Position numbers and translations under genes: made by a program | Notes under the pieces: generated by a model | Seen by the model: the letters and a program-made list of their open reading frames with translations, nothing else | Database searches by the model: none | What the model was told of the DNA's origin: nothing | Shown: positions 1-6,868 of the stretch, one piece after another | Layout: each line of letters opens with the position of its first letter | Position numbering within the stretch: position 1 is the first letter of the stretch | Assembly: GCA_026415595.1 (NCBI GenBank) | Contig: JAOAGU010000031.1 | Coordinates: forward strand, 1-11,736 | DNA: 11,736 bases | Direction of reading: 5' to 3' | From: Thermodesulfovibrio sp. | GTDB taxonomy: Bacteria > Nitrospirota > Thermodesulfovibrionia > Thermodesulfovibrionales > Thermodesulfovibrionaceae

Positions 1-193
1 TATGGGACCAGATCATAAAACCCTTGTTCCACTAAGTATCTCTGCAGGTGCTACCTTTATGATTTTAGCAGACACCATATCAAGAACCCTTACCAGCTTT
101 GATATACCTGTAGGAATAATTACAGCCCTTACTGGAGCCCCATTTTTTATCTATCTTATGAAACGTGGTGGCAAAGAAGCATGGGGTAGATAA
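1..193 (+). CDS. FecCD-family ABC transporter permease, C-terminal end (5' truncated by window)
   Basis: This is the last ~63 codons of an integral-membrane permease of the FecCD/BtuC family, which imports iron-siderophores, heme or cobalamin with a periplasmic binding protein. The visible part has the family's characteristic end: GPDHKTLVPLSISAG, then a membrane segment containing ADTISRTL, then PVGIITALTGAPFFIYLM, ending in a short basic tail. The gene begins upstream of the window; the first Met in frame is internal, not the start. Its TAA stop overlaps the ATG of the ATPase gene by one base (TAATG), so the two are translationally coupled and belong to one operon. The substrate cannot be read from this fragment. 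Confidence 0.93.
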   Translation, partial: MGPDHKTLVPLSISAGATFMILADTISRTLTSFDIPVGIITALTGAPFFIYLMKRGGKEAWGR

Positions 194-963
194 TGTTAAA
201 GATTAAAGATATATATTTCAGGCATAAAGGAAAAAAAGAAGATATTCTTAAAGGCATAAGCTTTGATGCTCAGGGAAGTAATATTACAACAATTCTTGGT
301 CCAAATGGCTCTGGAAAGACAACACTTTTTAAATGTATTTCAGGGCTTTGGAAGTATTATAAAGGCGAGATTTCATTTGACGGTAAAGCTATTGACAAAC
401 TTTCATTTAGAAAAAGGGCAAGAATATTTTCAATAGTTCCCCAAGAGCATGAACCTCCTTTTCCCTATTCAGTCTTTGATGTTGTACTCATGGGAAGAGC
501 AAGCTATATTGGGATTTTTTCATATCCTAGTAAAAGAGACTACAAGATGGTAGAGGAGGCAATTAATACGGTAGGAATTGAAAATTTAAAAGAAAAACCA
601 TACACAAAGATAAGTGGAGGAGAGCGTCAGTTGACACTTATTGCAAGGGCATTGGCACAAAATGCACCAGTAATGTTGCTTGATGAGCCAACAAGCCATC
701 TTGATTTCAGAAATCAGATAAATGTTCTTAAAAAGATAAAAGAAATCGCTATAAATAGGGGATTAATAGTCATAATGACTCTTCATGATCCTAATCTTGC
801 AGGATTTTTTTCAGATAAGGTGGTTGTAATTAATTCAGGAACAAAGGTTGCAGAAGGCAAGCCGGATGAGGTTATTACAGAGAGTTTGATTAGAAAAATT
901 TATGATGTTGAAGTGAAAAAAACCAATATTGATAGAATAAGAATTATCTATCCTGTTTTGTAG
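193..963 (+). CDS. FecE/BtuD-type ABC transporter ATP-binding protein
   Basis: This 256-residue cytoplasmic ATPase powers the importer whose permease ends just upstream. All ATPase motifs are intact: Walker A GPNGSGKTT at residues 36-44, Q-loop Q84, signature SGGE at 141-144, Walker B VMLLDEP at 160-166, D-loop around S168-D171, and switch histidine H198. The stretch PYSVFDVVLMGR (about 91-102) after the Q-loop is typical of the FecE/BtuD/HemV group for iron-siderophore, heme or cobalamin uptake. Length is normal for the family. The start overlaps the permease stop, so initiation is probably by coupling. It is the last gene of its operon: after it lie ~540 bases without an intact gene. Substrate is not determinable here; no binding-protein gene lies in the window. 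Confidence 0.95.
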   Translation: MLKIKDIYFRHKGKKEDILKGISFDAQGSNITTILGPNGSGKTTLFKCISGLWKYYKGEISFDGKAIDKLSFRKRARIFSIVPQEHEPPFPYSVFDVVLMGRASYIGIFSYPSKRDYKMVEEAINTVGIENLKEKPYTKISGGERQLTLIARALAQNAPVMLLDEPTSHLDFRNQINVLKKIKEIAINRGLIVIMTLHDPNLAGFFSDKVVVINSGTKVAEGKPDEVITESLIRKIYDVEVKKTNIDRIRIIYPVL

Positions 964-972
964 AAGGCTTTT

Positions 973-1429
973 ATGCTTAGGATTTTAGCAATTGTATGCA
1001 GAGTTATTGTAATATGCTTATTTCTGGTATCAAAATATAAAGAATTTTTTCAGTGAAAATATACTCTACAAGAGTTTTTCGAAAATGAACCTTAAAAATT
1101 TTAAGAAATTTTTGAGGAAATTGGAGAATCGGACATTTTATTTTTTCTTCCTCAACTGAACAATCTCTTAAGAATTAATTTATCTTATGAAGAAGTTAGA
1201 GGAAATATTAGGGGATTTCTATATAGTCCTAAGTATACTTAAAATTTGTGTTGTATTCTTAAAGGAGTGTTTTTATTGATTTCATAATTATTGATACGGA
1301 GAAGAAAGATACTTTTATGAAGATGGATTTAGCATTCAGAGTTGCCCAATGGCTTCAGGGAAGATATTTTTAATGCAAGAAATAAAAGCCGGAAGTTTCT
1401 TTCAAGTAGTTAATGCCTTGAGAATATAA
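973..1429 (+). pseudogene. Decayed coding sequence of unknown family
   Basis: The 537 bases between the ABC ATPase and the next gene hold no ORF of useful length on either strand, but the plus strand reads like a broken gene. One frame gives MLRILAIVCRVIVICLF from 973, meets stops at 1054, 1093 and 1102, then runs open from 1105 to 1246 with plausible protein sequence (EEIGESDILFFLPQLNNLL, then SYEEVRGNIRGFLYSPK). A second frame is open from 1263 and reads FIIIDTEKKDTF then DLAFRVAQWLQGRYF before TAA at 1371. A third continues as MQEIKAGSFFQVVNALRI (1373-1429). The segments follow one another in order, as expected if frameshifts and stops have broken one gene. FIIIDT faintly recalls the second Walker B-like strand of ParA/MinD ATPases, but that is too short to assign a family. 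Bases 1430-1500 are AT-rich and hold the promoter listed separately. Confidence 0.5.
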
Positions 1430-1465
1430 AATTTTTATCATAAAAAAACTTCAACGAGCAGCAAC

Positions 1466-1494
1466 TTGATAATTCATTAAGTTTAAGTTATATT
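1466..1494 (+). promoter_or_regulatory. Sigma70-type promoter abutting the VKOR gene
   Basis: TTGATA at 1466-1471 and TATATT at 1489-1494 are each one base from consensus and are separated by exactly 17 bases. Transcription would begin about 6-8 bases after the -10 box, at or within a base or two of the ATG at 1501, so the mRNA may be leaderless. No Shine-Dalgarno sequence lies upstream of that ATG, which agrees with this reading. This is inferred from sequence alone. Confidence 0.55.
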
Positions 1495-1500
1495 AAATTT

Positions 1501-2256
1501 ATGACTTCAAAGGCAATGATAAAAACTCCTGAAAAATTTTTTTATTTTCTGGGTTTTGCTCTTACAGTAACAGAACTTTTATTTAATATCTCTGGAAGTA
1601 GTCTTTGTCATACCGAGGGATGCAAAGTTGTTGAAAGTTTTGTGAGAGGTGGAGAAGTTGTTTTACTTCTGGGCGGGGTTGTTTTATTTGGATTCTTACT
1701 TTTACTTTCAATTAAGAAAAAATTTCCTTTATTTCATTCAATAATATTAATAACTGCTATATCCGTAGAAGGATATCTTTTAGGTTTTCAGAGTTTTATA
1801 GTTAAAGAATTCTGCCTTTTCTGTATAGCTGTTTTTACAATTTTATTTATATCTGCAATTATAAGACTTGTTCAAGGCAGAAAAGAGATGGCTTTTGCTT
1901 TTTTGAGTTTTGTCTCAGTTTTTTTCATTACCTATCTTGTAAATCCTCAAATAAATGAATTTCCCTCATCTAAGTATGTACTTATTTATTCTAAAAACTG
2001 TCCACAATGTAAGGAAGTAATTCAATACTGTAAGCAAATGTCAATACCGGTTCATGCACTGGAGGCTAAAGATGTGGGTACCACCCTGAAAGCCTTAAAA
2101 ATAAATTCTGTGCCAGTGCTATTTTGTAATGAGGGAATGGAAAGGAAGTTTATCATAGGTGTTGATAATATTAAAGAATATCTTTTTGCTAAAGTAGTTC
2201 CGAAACAGGAGACTGGAGAAGTCTGCCCCATTTTTTCACCTTCAGAGTGCAAGTAG
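1501..2256 (+). CDS. VKOR-family disulfide-forming protein fused to a thioredoxin/glutaredoxin-like domain
   Basis: This 251-residue membrane protein looks like a bacterial vitamin K epoxide reductase homologue, which oxidises a thiol-redox partner and passes electrons to quinone during disulfide formation outside the cytoplasm. Hydrophobic segments lie at about 13-30, 53-70, 78-100, 105-122 and 131-147. The loop cysteines C36 and C41 follow the first segment, and the quinone-proximal CLFC (105-108) starts the fourth: the standard VKOR layout. After the fifth segment comes a thioredoxin-fold domain with CPQC at 167-170 and the cis-proline motif SVPVL around P205, like the fused partner of cyanobacterial VKOR, and thus probably extracytoplasmic. 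The start has no Shine-Dalgarno; ATG 1516 (Met6), with AAAGG close before it, is the alternative. The gene stands alone behind its own promoter and overlaps the convergent DUF72 gene by 15 bases. Confidence 0.88.
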   Translation: MTSKAMIKTPEKFFYFLGFALTVTELLFNISGSSLCHTEGCKVVESFVRGGEVVLLLGGVVLFGFLLLLSIKKKFPLFHSIILITAISVEGYLLGFQSFIVKEFCLFCIAVFTILFISAIIRLVQGRKEMAFAFLSFVSVFFITYLVNPQINEFPSSKYVLIYSKNCPQCKEVIQYCKQMSIPVHALEAKDVGTTLKALKINSVPVLFCNEGMERKFIIGVDNIKEYLFAKVVPKQETGEVCPIFSPSECK

Positions 2257-2982
2257 TTCCTCAAGTTTTAAAGCATTTTTCACAGCATATCCCATATAAT
2301 CATTATCAAAATATATGTAGGTGAGCATATTCCATTTTTTTATTTTCCTCATCCATTCTAACAATTCCTCCTCAGTATATTCAGAGGCATAAAGTCTCTT
2401 TGAACCATGTAATCTTATATATACAAAATCAGTTGTTATTGCTTCATGATAGGGATATCTACCTGCTGAGTCAGCAATACAGAAAGCAATGTTTTCTTTT
2501 TGCAAGATTTGGAAAAATCTATCATCAATAAATGTTTTATTCCTAACCTCTATTGCATATTTGAACTTTTTGTCAAGCATAGAAAAGAACTCTCTCGTTA
2601 GTGTCTCATCAAATTTTAGAGATGGTGGAAGTTGTATGAGTATAACACCAAGTTTTTCCTTAAGTGATGATACTCTTTCAAGAAATATATCAACCAATCC
2701 TTTGTCAACCTTTAGTCTTTTAAAGTGTGTTATCTGTCTTGAAAGTTTCACAGAGAAAAGAAATTTTTTCTGAACTGATGAATACCATTTCTGGAATGTG
2801 GATGGTTTTACATCTCTATAAAAAGTAACATTTATCTCAACTGTTTTAAAATGCCTGCTGTAAAAATTTAACCAATCTGTAGATTTTAAATTAGAAGGAT
2901 AAAAAATTTCTCTCCAGTGTCCATATTGCCACCCTGAGGTTCCTACAAAAACATTTAATTTTCCTTGTAAAGTTTGTTCCAT
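2242..2982 (-). CDS. DUF72 (YecE-like) protein
   Basis: This 246-residue protein is a member of the DUF72 family, a TIM-barrel family without an established biochemical function. Family motifs are clear: VGTSGWQYGHWREIFYP (about 13-29), TVEINVTFYR (47-56), the FSVKLSRQITH strand, YAIEVRNKTF in the middle, and YIRLHGS towards the C terminus. Length is normal. It lies downstream of the RmlB-like gene on the same strand and overlaps its 3' end by 28 bases, so the two are co-transcribed and the DUF72 start may be reached by coupling; only a weak GAAG-type site precedes its ATG. The overlap gives no functional link by itself. Its 3' end overlaps the convergent VKOR gene. Confidence 0.9.
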   Translation of the reverse strand: MEQTLQGKLNVFVGTSGWQYGHWREIFYPSNLKSTDWLNFYSRHFKTVEINVTFYRDVKPSTFQKWYSSVQKKFLFSVKLSRQITHFKRLKVDKGLVDIFLERVSSLKEKLGVILIQLPPSLKFDETLTREFFSMLDKKFKYAIEVRNKTFIDDRFFQILQKENIAFCIADSAGRYPYHEAITTDFVYIRLHGSKRLYASEYTEEELLEWMRKIKKWNMLTYIYFDNDYMGYAVKNALKLEELLAL

Positions 2983-3947
2983 AAATCTTCATAGTAAAAG
3001 AGCTTTTTAAAAAGCCACGTTCTGTTGTTTAAATTCCACTCAACGGTCATTTTCAAACCTGATTCAAACTTTGTGTTAGGATGCCATCCTAATTTATTTT
3101 TTATTTTTTCGTTACAGATAGCAACTCTTTTTTCATGTCCAGGACGGTCTGGAACAAATTTTATTAAACTCTCAGGCTTATCAAGAAGTTTAAGTATTTG
3201 CTTGACAATATCAATAATTTGATATCGTTCACCGCTTCCTACATTAAAAACCTCACCTGGATTGCTATTCTCCAAAGCTACAAAAACTGCACGTATACAA
3301 TCACAAAGATAAAGCCATTCACGTATAATGTCACCTGCTCCATAAATGGGAATAGGTTCATTTCTCAATGCCTTAAGAACTGTCATTGGAATAAGTCTTT
3401 CAGGATTCTGCCACGGACCATAAATACTACAAAGTCTTAGAGTTATTACAGGAAGCTTAAGTGTACGCCAGTAAACCTGTCCAAGCATATCAGCAGATGT
3501 TTTACTAACTGCATATGGAGAACGTGGATTAAGAGGGCAGTCTTCATCCCTTTCTCCCTCTTTAATTTCTCCATATTCTTCGTAAGAAGTTATATTGAGA
3601 AATTTTTGAACATCAAATTCTCGAGCAAGTTCAAGCAGATATATAGTTCCTATTATATTGGTTTCCATGAATATACTTGGTTCTATTACTGACCTATCTA
3701 TATTTGTTTCTGATGCAAAATGTAAAACCGCTTCTGGTTTATGTTTTTCAAAAATTTTTCGCATCTCGCTTCTGTCAAGAATATCAACATTATAAAATTC
3801 TAATCTGTCCTGAATTGGTTTTAGCCTTTCAAGGTCACCTGCATAGGTTAGTTTGTCAACAACTGCGACTTTCCAGCCTTTTCTGGCTGCCAATCTTACA
3901 AAGTCACTTCCTATGAAGCCAGCGCCACCTGTGACAAGCACTTTCAT
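2955..3947 (-). CDS. RmlB-like nucleotide-sugar dehydratase/epimerase (extended SDR) with altered active site
   Basis: This 330-residue cytoplasmic enzyme belongs to the extended short-chain dehydrogenase family that works on nucleotide sugars with bound NAD. The Rossmann motif TGGAGFIG (6-13) is followed by D31, suggesting NAD, and by KLTYAGDLERL, which is typical of dTDP-glucose 4,6-dehydratase. The catalytic Y145-xxx-K149 follows the family segment PLNPRSPYAVSK. However, the RmlB catalytic motif S-T-D-E-V-Y-G reads T-S-Y-E-E-Y-G here (120-126): the Thr is Ser121, the catalytic Asp is Tyr122, and the Glu is kept (E123). The substrate motif C-S-N-N-Y-G-P reads L-C-S-I-Y-G-P. It may therefore be an epimerase or other sugar-modifying enzyme rather than a true 4,6-dehydratase. 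The start has an excellent Shine-Dalgarno. It is the first gene of a two-gene minus-strand unit. Confidence 0.85.
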   Translation of the reverse strand: MKVLVTGGAGFIGSDFVRLAARKGWKVAVVDKLTYAGDLERLKPIQDRLEFYNVDILDRSEMRKIFEKHKPEAVLHFASETNIDRSVIEPSIFMETNIIGTIYLLELAREFDVQKFLNITSYEEYGEIKEGERDEDCPLNPRSPYAVSKTSADMLGQVYWRTLKLPVITLRLCSIYGPWQNPERLIPMTVLKALRNEPIPIYGAGDIIREWLYLCDCIRAVFVALENSNPGEVFNVGSGERYQIIDIVKQILKLLDKPESLIKFVPDRPGHEKRVAICNEKIKNKLGWHPNTKFESGLKMTVEWNLNNRTWLFKKLFYYEDLWNKLYKEN

Positions 3948-3955
3948 GGTCAGTG

Positions 3956-3963
3956 CCTCCTAA
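3956..3963 (-). promoter_or_regulatory. Strong ribosome binding site for the RmlB-like gene
   Basis: The minus strand reads TTAGGAGG here, ending 8 bases before the ATG at 3947. It fixes the start, which also places the Rossmann motif at the very N terminus as expected. Confidence 0.85.
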
Positions 3964-3975
3964 GACTTTTTAGTT

Positions 3976-4004
3976 ATTATACCAAAATTAAAAGGTGATG
4001 TTTT
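3976..4004 (-). promoter_or_regulatory. Probable promoter for the RmlB-like/DUF72 unit
   Basis: On the minus strand a perfect -10 box TATAAT (plus-strand 3976-3981) is preceded, with a 17-base spacer, by AAAACA (3999-4004), which matches the -35 consensus only in its last three bases. Transcription would start near 3969, leaving a short leader with the ribosome site. The -10 box is convincing; the -35 is weak. Confidence 0.45.
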
Positions 4005-4040
4005 AAAATATTTTATAGAAAAAAAATAAAAAAATTATGG

Positions 4041-4048
4041 AGGAGGTG
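4041..4048 (+). promoter_or_regulatory. Ribosome binding site of the FmdB-like gene
   Basis: AGGAGGTG, a near-perfect anti-16S match, ends 8 bases before the ATG at 4057 and decides the start. I could not find a convincing plus-strand promoter in the divergent gap 3948-4056; the AT-rich stretch 4001-4037 is the likely place. Confidence 0.85.
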
Positions 4049-4056
4049 TTCCGGTT

Positions 4057-4314
4057 ATGCCTATTTATGAGTATGAATGCACTAATTGCAACAAAATTCA
4101 TGAAGTTATTCAAAAATTTAGTGATGAAAGTTTAAAAAATTGTCCTATTTGTGGAGGAGAATTAAGAAAGCTTATTTCGCAGTCTTCTTTTATTTTAAAG
4201 GGTAGTGGATGGTATGTGACTGATTATGCACGGAAAAACAGTTCTAATAATGGTTCAAATGGTAAAAAAGCAGAAAGTAAAGCATCTGATATTAATCAAA
4301 AGGTAAAATCTTGA
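4057..4314 (+). CDS. FmdB-family zinc ribbon protein
   Basis: This 85-residue protein has the hallmark N terminus MPIYEYECTNC of the FmdB putative regulatory family. Two CxxC-type knuckles, C8/C11 and C29/C32, should bind one zinc ion. After the ribbon comes the common segment KLISQSSFILKGSGWYVTDY (about 38-57), then a hydrophilic Ser/Asn/Lys-rich tail likely to be disordered. FmdB was named from a formamidase gene cluster; the biochemical role of such proteins is not established, and a regulatory or nucleic-acid role is only suspected. The start is set by a strong Shine-Dalgarno. The TGA stop is followed immediately by the ATG of the TIM-barrel gene, so the two are almost certainly translated from one mRNA. 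Confidence 0.9.
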   Translation: MPIYEYECTNCNKIHEVIQKFSDESLKNCPICGGELRKLISQSSFILKGSGWYVTDYARKNSSNNGSNGKKAESKASDINQKVKS

Positions 4315-5079
4315 ATGATTAAACCCCATGTTCATGTCCCTTACAGTAAATTTTATGAATATATAGAGATTATTAGAGAGAAAAGATTAAATCTTGAAAT
4401 ATATTTTGATTCAAAAAGCCTTGATGATATAAACAGAGATTCTATATTAAAACTAAAAAAGGCTTTATTTTTTGAACCTTCTTTGTCTTTTCATGCTCCC
4501 TTTATGGATTTATCTCCAGGTGCAGTTGATTCAAAAATAAGAGAGGCAACTATAGAAAGATTTAATCAAGTTTTTGATGTCGCAGAAATCTTAGAACCAA
4601 AGAGCATAGTATTTCATTCTGGATATGAAAAATGGAAATATGCATTTAAGGTTAATCTCTGGCTTGAAAAGAGCTTGATTACATGGGAAAAAATTTTAAG
4701 GAGAGCAGAGAAAATGAATATCCCAGTTGCTATAGAAAATATATTTGAAGAAGAACCAGACAGTTTAAGGTTGCTTATGGAGAAAGTTTCTTCTCCTTAT
4801 TTTGGTGTTTGTTTTGATACAGGACATTTTAATTTATTTTCAAAAAAATCCCTTGATGAGTGGATGTCTGCTCTTAATAATTTTATTTTTGAATTTCATT
4901 TACATGACAATAATGGCATTTTTGACGAACATCTTGCCATAGGAAGTGGGACTTTTGATTTTAAAAGATTATTAAATTTATTAGAAAAAAAAGATTATCT
5001 GTATACTATTGAAGCTCATAGCCCTGAGGAGGTTTTTAAAAGTATAAAAAAATTCAATGAATTGATTAATTTAGAATAA
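4315..5079 (+). CDS. TIM-barrel protein of the sugar-phosphate isomerase / AP endonuclease family 2 superfamily
   Basis: This 254-residue cytoplasmic protein has the xylose isomerase-like TIM-barrel pattern: FHAPF (H60), VFHSG (H101), AIENIFEE (E141), CFDTGH (D168, H171), EFHLHDN (H195), FDEH (D204, H206) and TIEAH (E233). By motif order these match all nine residues that hold the three zinc ions of endonuclease IV. Proteins annotated as sugar-phosphate isomerase/epimerase share much of this set, so the ligand pattern alone does not decide between a DNA-repair and a sugar-isomerising role. It is shorter than E. coli endonuclease IV (285 residues), so some DNA-contacting loops may be reduced. 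The ATG directly follows the FmdB stop; AAAAGG about 11 bases upstream is a weak ribosome site, so coupling is likely. Confidence 0.85.
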   Translation: MIKPHVHVPYSKFYEYIEIIREKRLNLEIYFDSKSLDDINRDSILKLKKALFFEPSLSFHAPFMDLSPGAVDSKIREATIERFNQVFDVAEILEPKSIVFHSGYEKWKYAFKVNLWLEKSLITWEKILRRAEKMNIPVAIENIFEEEPDSLRLLMEKVSSPYFGVCFDTGHFNLFSKKSLDEWMSALNNFIFEFHLHDNNGIFDEHLAIGSGTFDFKRLLNLLEKKDYLYTIEAHSPEEVFKSIKKFNELINLE

Positions 5080-5128
5080 TTATGGTATTTTATTGTTTAA
5101 AATAAATATTTTTTAGTAGGGTATAGCT

Positions 5129-6859
5129 ATGGCAAAGATGAAAGGTGCAGAAATTATAATTGAATGTCTTAAAAGGGAAGGAGTAAAGCATATTTTTGGT
5201 TATCCCGGTGGAGTAATTCTTGACATTTTTGACCTTCTTTATGATGATCCTGATATAAAGCTCATTTTAACAAGACATGAACAGGGAGCAACTCATGCTG
5301 CAGATGGATATGCAAGAGTAAGTGGTAAACCAGGAGTAGTGTTAGTTACAAGTGGTCCTGGAGCTACTAATACAGTAACAGGCATTGCTACAGCCTACAT
5401 GGATTCTGTTCCCCTTGTTATCTTCACGGGTCAAGTTCCTACTTTTTTGATTGGTAATGATGCCTTTCAGGAAGCAGATATTGTCGGTATAACAAGACCC
5501 TGTACAAAATATAATATTCTCGTCAAAGATGTTAAAGACCTTGCAAGGCAAATAAGAGAAGCTTTCTATATAGCAACTTCAGGAAGGCCAGGACCTGTTC
5601 TCATAGATTTACCCAAAGATGTGTCTCAAGGAAGAGCTGAATTTGTATGGCCTGAAAAGATTCATATAAGGAGCTATAATCCTACCTATGAAGGGAATGT
5701 TTATATGATAAAAAAGGCAGCACATGAGATTGCCAAAGCTAAGAAGCCTATTATTATAGCAGGTGGTGGTTGCGTAATATCTGGAGCTCATGAATATTTG
5801 AAAGAACTTGCTGAATTCACTCAAATTCCTGTTACAAATACACTGATGGGCCTTGGGAGTTTTCCCGGAACCCATGAACTTTTTCTTGGAATGCTTGGAA
5901 TGCACGGAACTTATTATGCAAATATGGCTGTTCAAAATTCTGATTTGATAATCGCTATTGGCATGAGGTTTGATGATAGAGTTACAGGTAAGACAGATGC
6001 TTTTGCACCAAATGCTAAAATTATTCATATAGACATAGACCCAACTTCTATTCGGAAAAATGTAAGAGTTGATATACCAATAGTTGGAGATGTTAGTAGG
6101 GTTTTGCAAGTATTAAACAACGTACTTAAAGAAGAAATTAAACCTCAGTGGGATGAAGTGAGAAAGGCTTGGCTCAAGCAGATTAATCAGTGGAAAAAGG
6201 AAAGACCGCTTACTTATGAATTTGACCCAGAGGTTATTAAACCTCAGTATGTTATTGAAAAACTCTATGAAATTACAAAAGGTGAGGCAATAATTACAAC
6301 AGAAGTTGGGCAGAATCAGATGTGGGCAGCGCAGTTTTATAAATATAACAAACCAAGAAGATGGGTAAGTTCAGGGGGACTCGGTACTATGGGATATGGA
6401 TTCCCTGCTGCAATTGGTGCACAACTGGCACGTCCTGATATGACAGTAATAGATGTGGCAGGTGATGGAAGTATTCAGATGAACATACAGGAATTAGCTA
6501 CTGCTGTAATATATAATTTGCCTGTAAAGGTTGCAATAATTAACAACAGTTATCTTGGCATGGTGAGACAATGGCAGGAATTATTCTACAGTGAAAGATA
6601 CTCTCATACCTATTTAAGCACCGCACCAGATTTTGTAAAAGTAGCTGAAGCATATGGAGCTGTTGGGCTCAGAGCAACAAAGCCGAATGAAGTTGAACCT
6701 GTAATAAAAGAGGCATTATCTATTAGAAAACCTGTATTTATGGATTTTGTTGTTGACTGGAAGGAAAAGGTTTATCCTATGGTACCCCCTGGTGCTCCTA
6801 TTGATCAGATGATTTTTGAAGAAAAGAAAAAAGAACGGAAGTTGAAAGCGGTCAAATAG
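5129..6859 (+). CDS. ilvB: Acetolactate synthase (acetohydroxyacid synthase) large, catalytic subunit
   Basis: IlvB joins two pyruvates (or pyruvate and 2-oxobutyrate) with thiamine diphosphate as the first common step of valine, leucine and isoleucine synthesis. At 576 residues it is full length. The N-terminal domain has FGYPGGVILDIFD and catalytic E51 in RHEQGA. The middle domain contains RFDDRVTG (280-287), diagnostic of the FAD-containing biosynthetic enzyme rather than the catabolic acetolactate synthase. The C-terminal domain has the thiamine diphosphate motif from GDG (445-447) to NN (472-473). The start follows AGTAGGG, a modest ribosome site. It opens a run of four closely spaced genes. 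The 49 bases before it contain an all-A/T inverted repeat (5086-5104) but no recognisable attenuator or T-box. Confidence 0.97.
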   Translation: MAKMKGAEIIIECLKREGVKHIFGYPGGVILDIFDLLYDDPDIKLILTRHEQGATHAADGYARVSGKPGVVLVTSGPGATNTVTGIATAYMDSVPLVIFTGQVPTFLIGNDAFQEADIVGITRPCTKYNILVKDVKDLARQIREAFYIATSGRPGPVLIDLPKDVSQGRAEFVWPEKIHIRSYNPTYEGNVYMIKKAAHEIAKAKKPIIIAGGGCVISGAHEYLKELAEFTQIPVTNTLMGLGSFPGTHELFLGMLGMHGTYYANMAVQNSDLIIAIGMRFDDRVTGKTDAFAPNAKIIHIDIDPTSIRKNVRVDIPIVGDVSRVLQVLNNVLKEEIKPQWDEVRKAWLKQINQWKKERPLTYEFDPEVIKPQYVIEKLYEITKGEAIITTEVGQNQMWAAQFYKYNKPRRWVSSGGLGTMGYGFPAAIGAQLARPDMTVIDVAGDGSIQMNIQELATAVIYNLPVKVAIINNSYLGMVRQWQELFYSERYSHTYLSTAPDFVKVAEAYGAVGLRATKPNEVEPVIKEALSIRKPVFMDFVVDWKEKVYPMVPPGAPIDQMIFEEKKKERKLKAVK

Positions 6860-6868
6860 GAGGATACT

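Noticed and set aside
4004..4015. 12-base palindrome TAAAATATTTTA in the divergent gap, touching the weak -35 of the RmlB-like gene
   Set aside because: It could be an operator, but many A/T-only palindromes of this length are expected by chance in this window, and no second copy was seen nearby.
5086..5104. Perfect 7-base inverted repeat (TATTTTA, 5-base loop, TAAAATA) before ilvB, followed by a T-run
   Set aside because: The stem is all A/T and would be very unstable, especially in a thermophile. Such repeats are expected by chance at this base composition. Not called as a terminator or attenuator.
5080..5128. Leader-peptide attenuator or T-box before ilvB
   Set aside because: The gap is only 49 bases, with no run of Leu/Val/Ile codons, no T-box-like sequence and no GC-rich hairpin.
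5609..6109. A 166-codon open frame on the minus strand, antisense to ilvB
   Set aside because: It lies wholly inside a clearly real ilvB. Its translation is rich in Cys, Asn, Ile and Ser without any domain-like pattern, as expected for the complement of AT-rich coding DNA, and it has no ribosome site.
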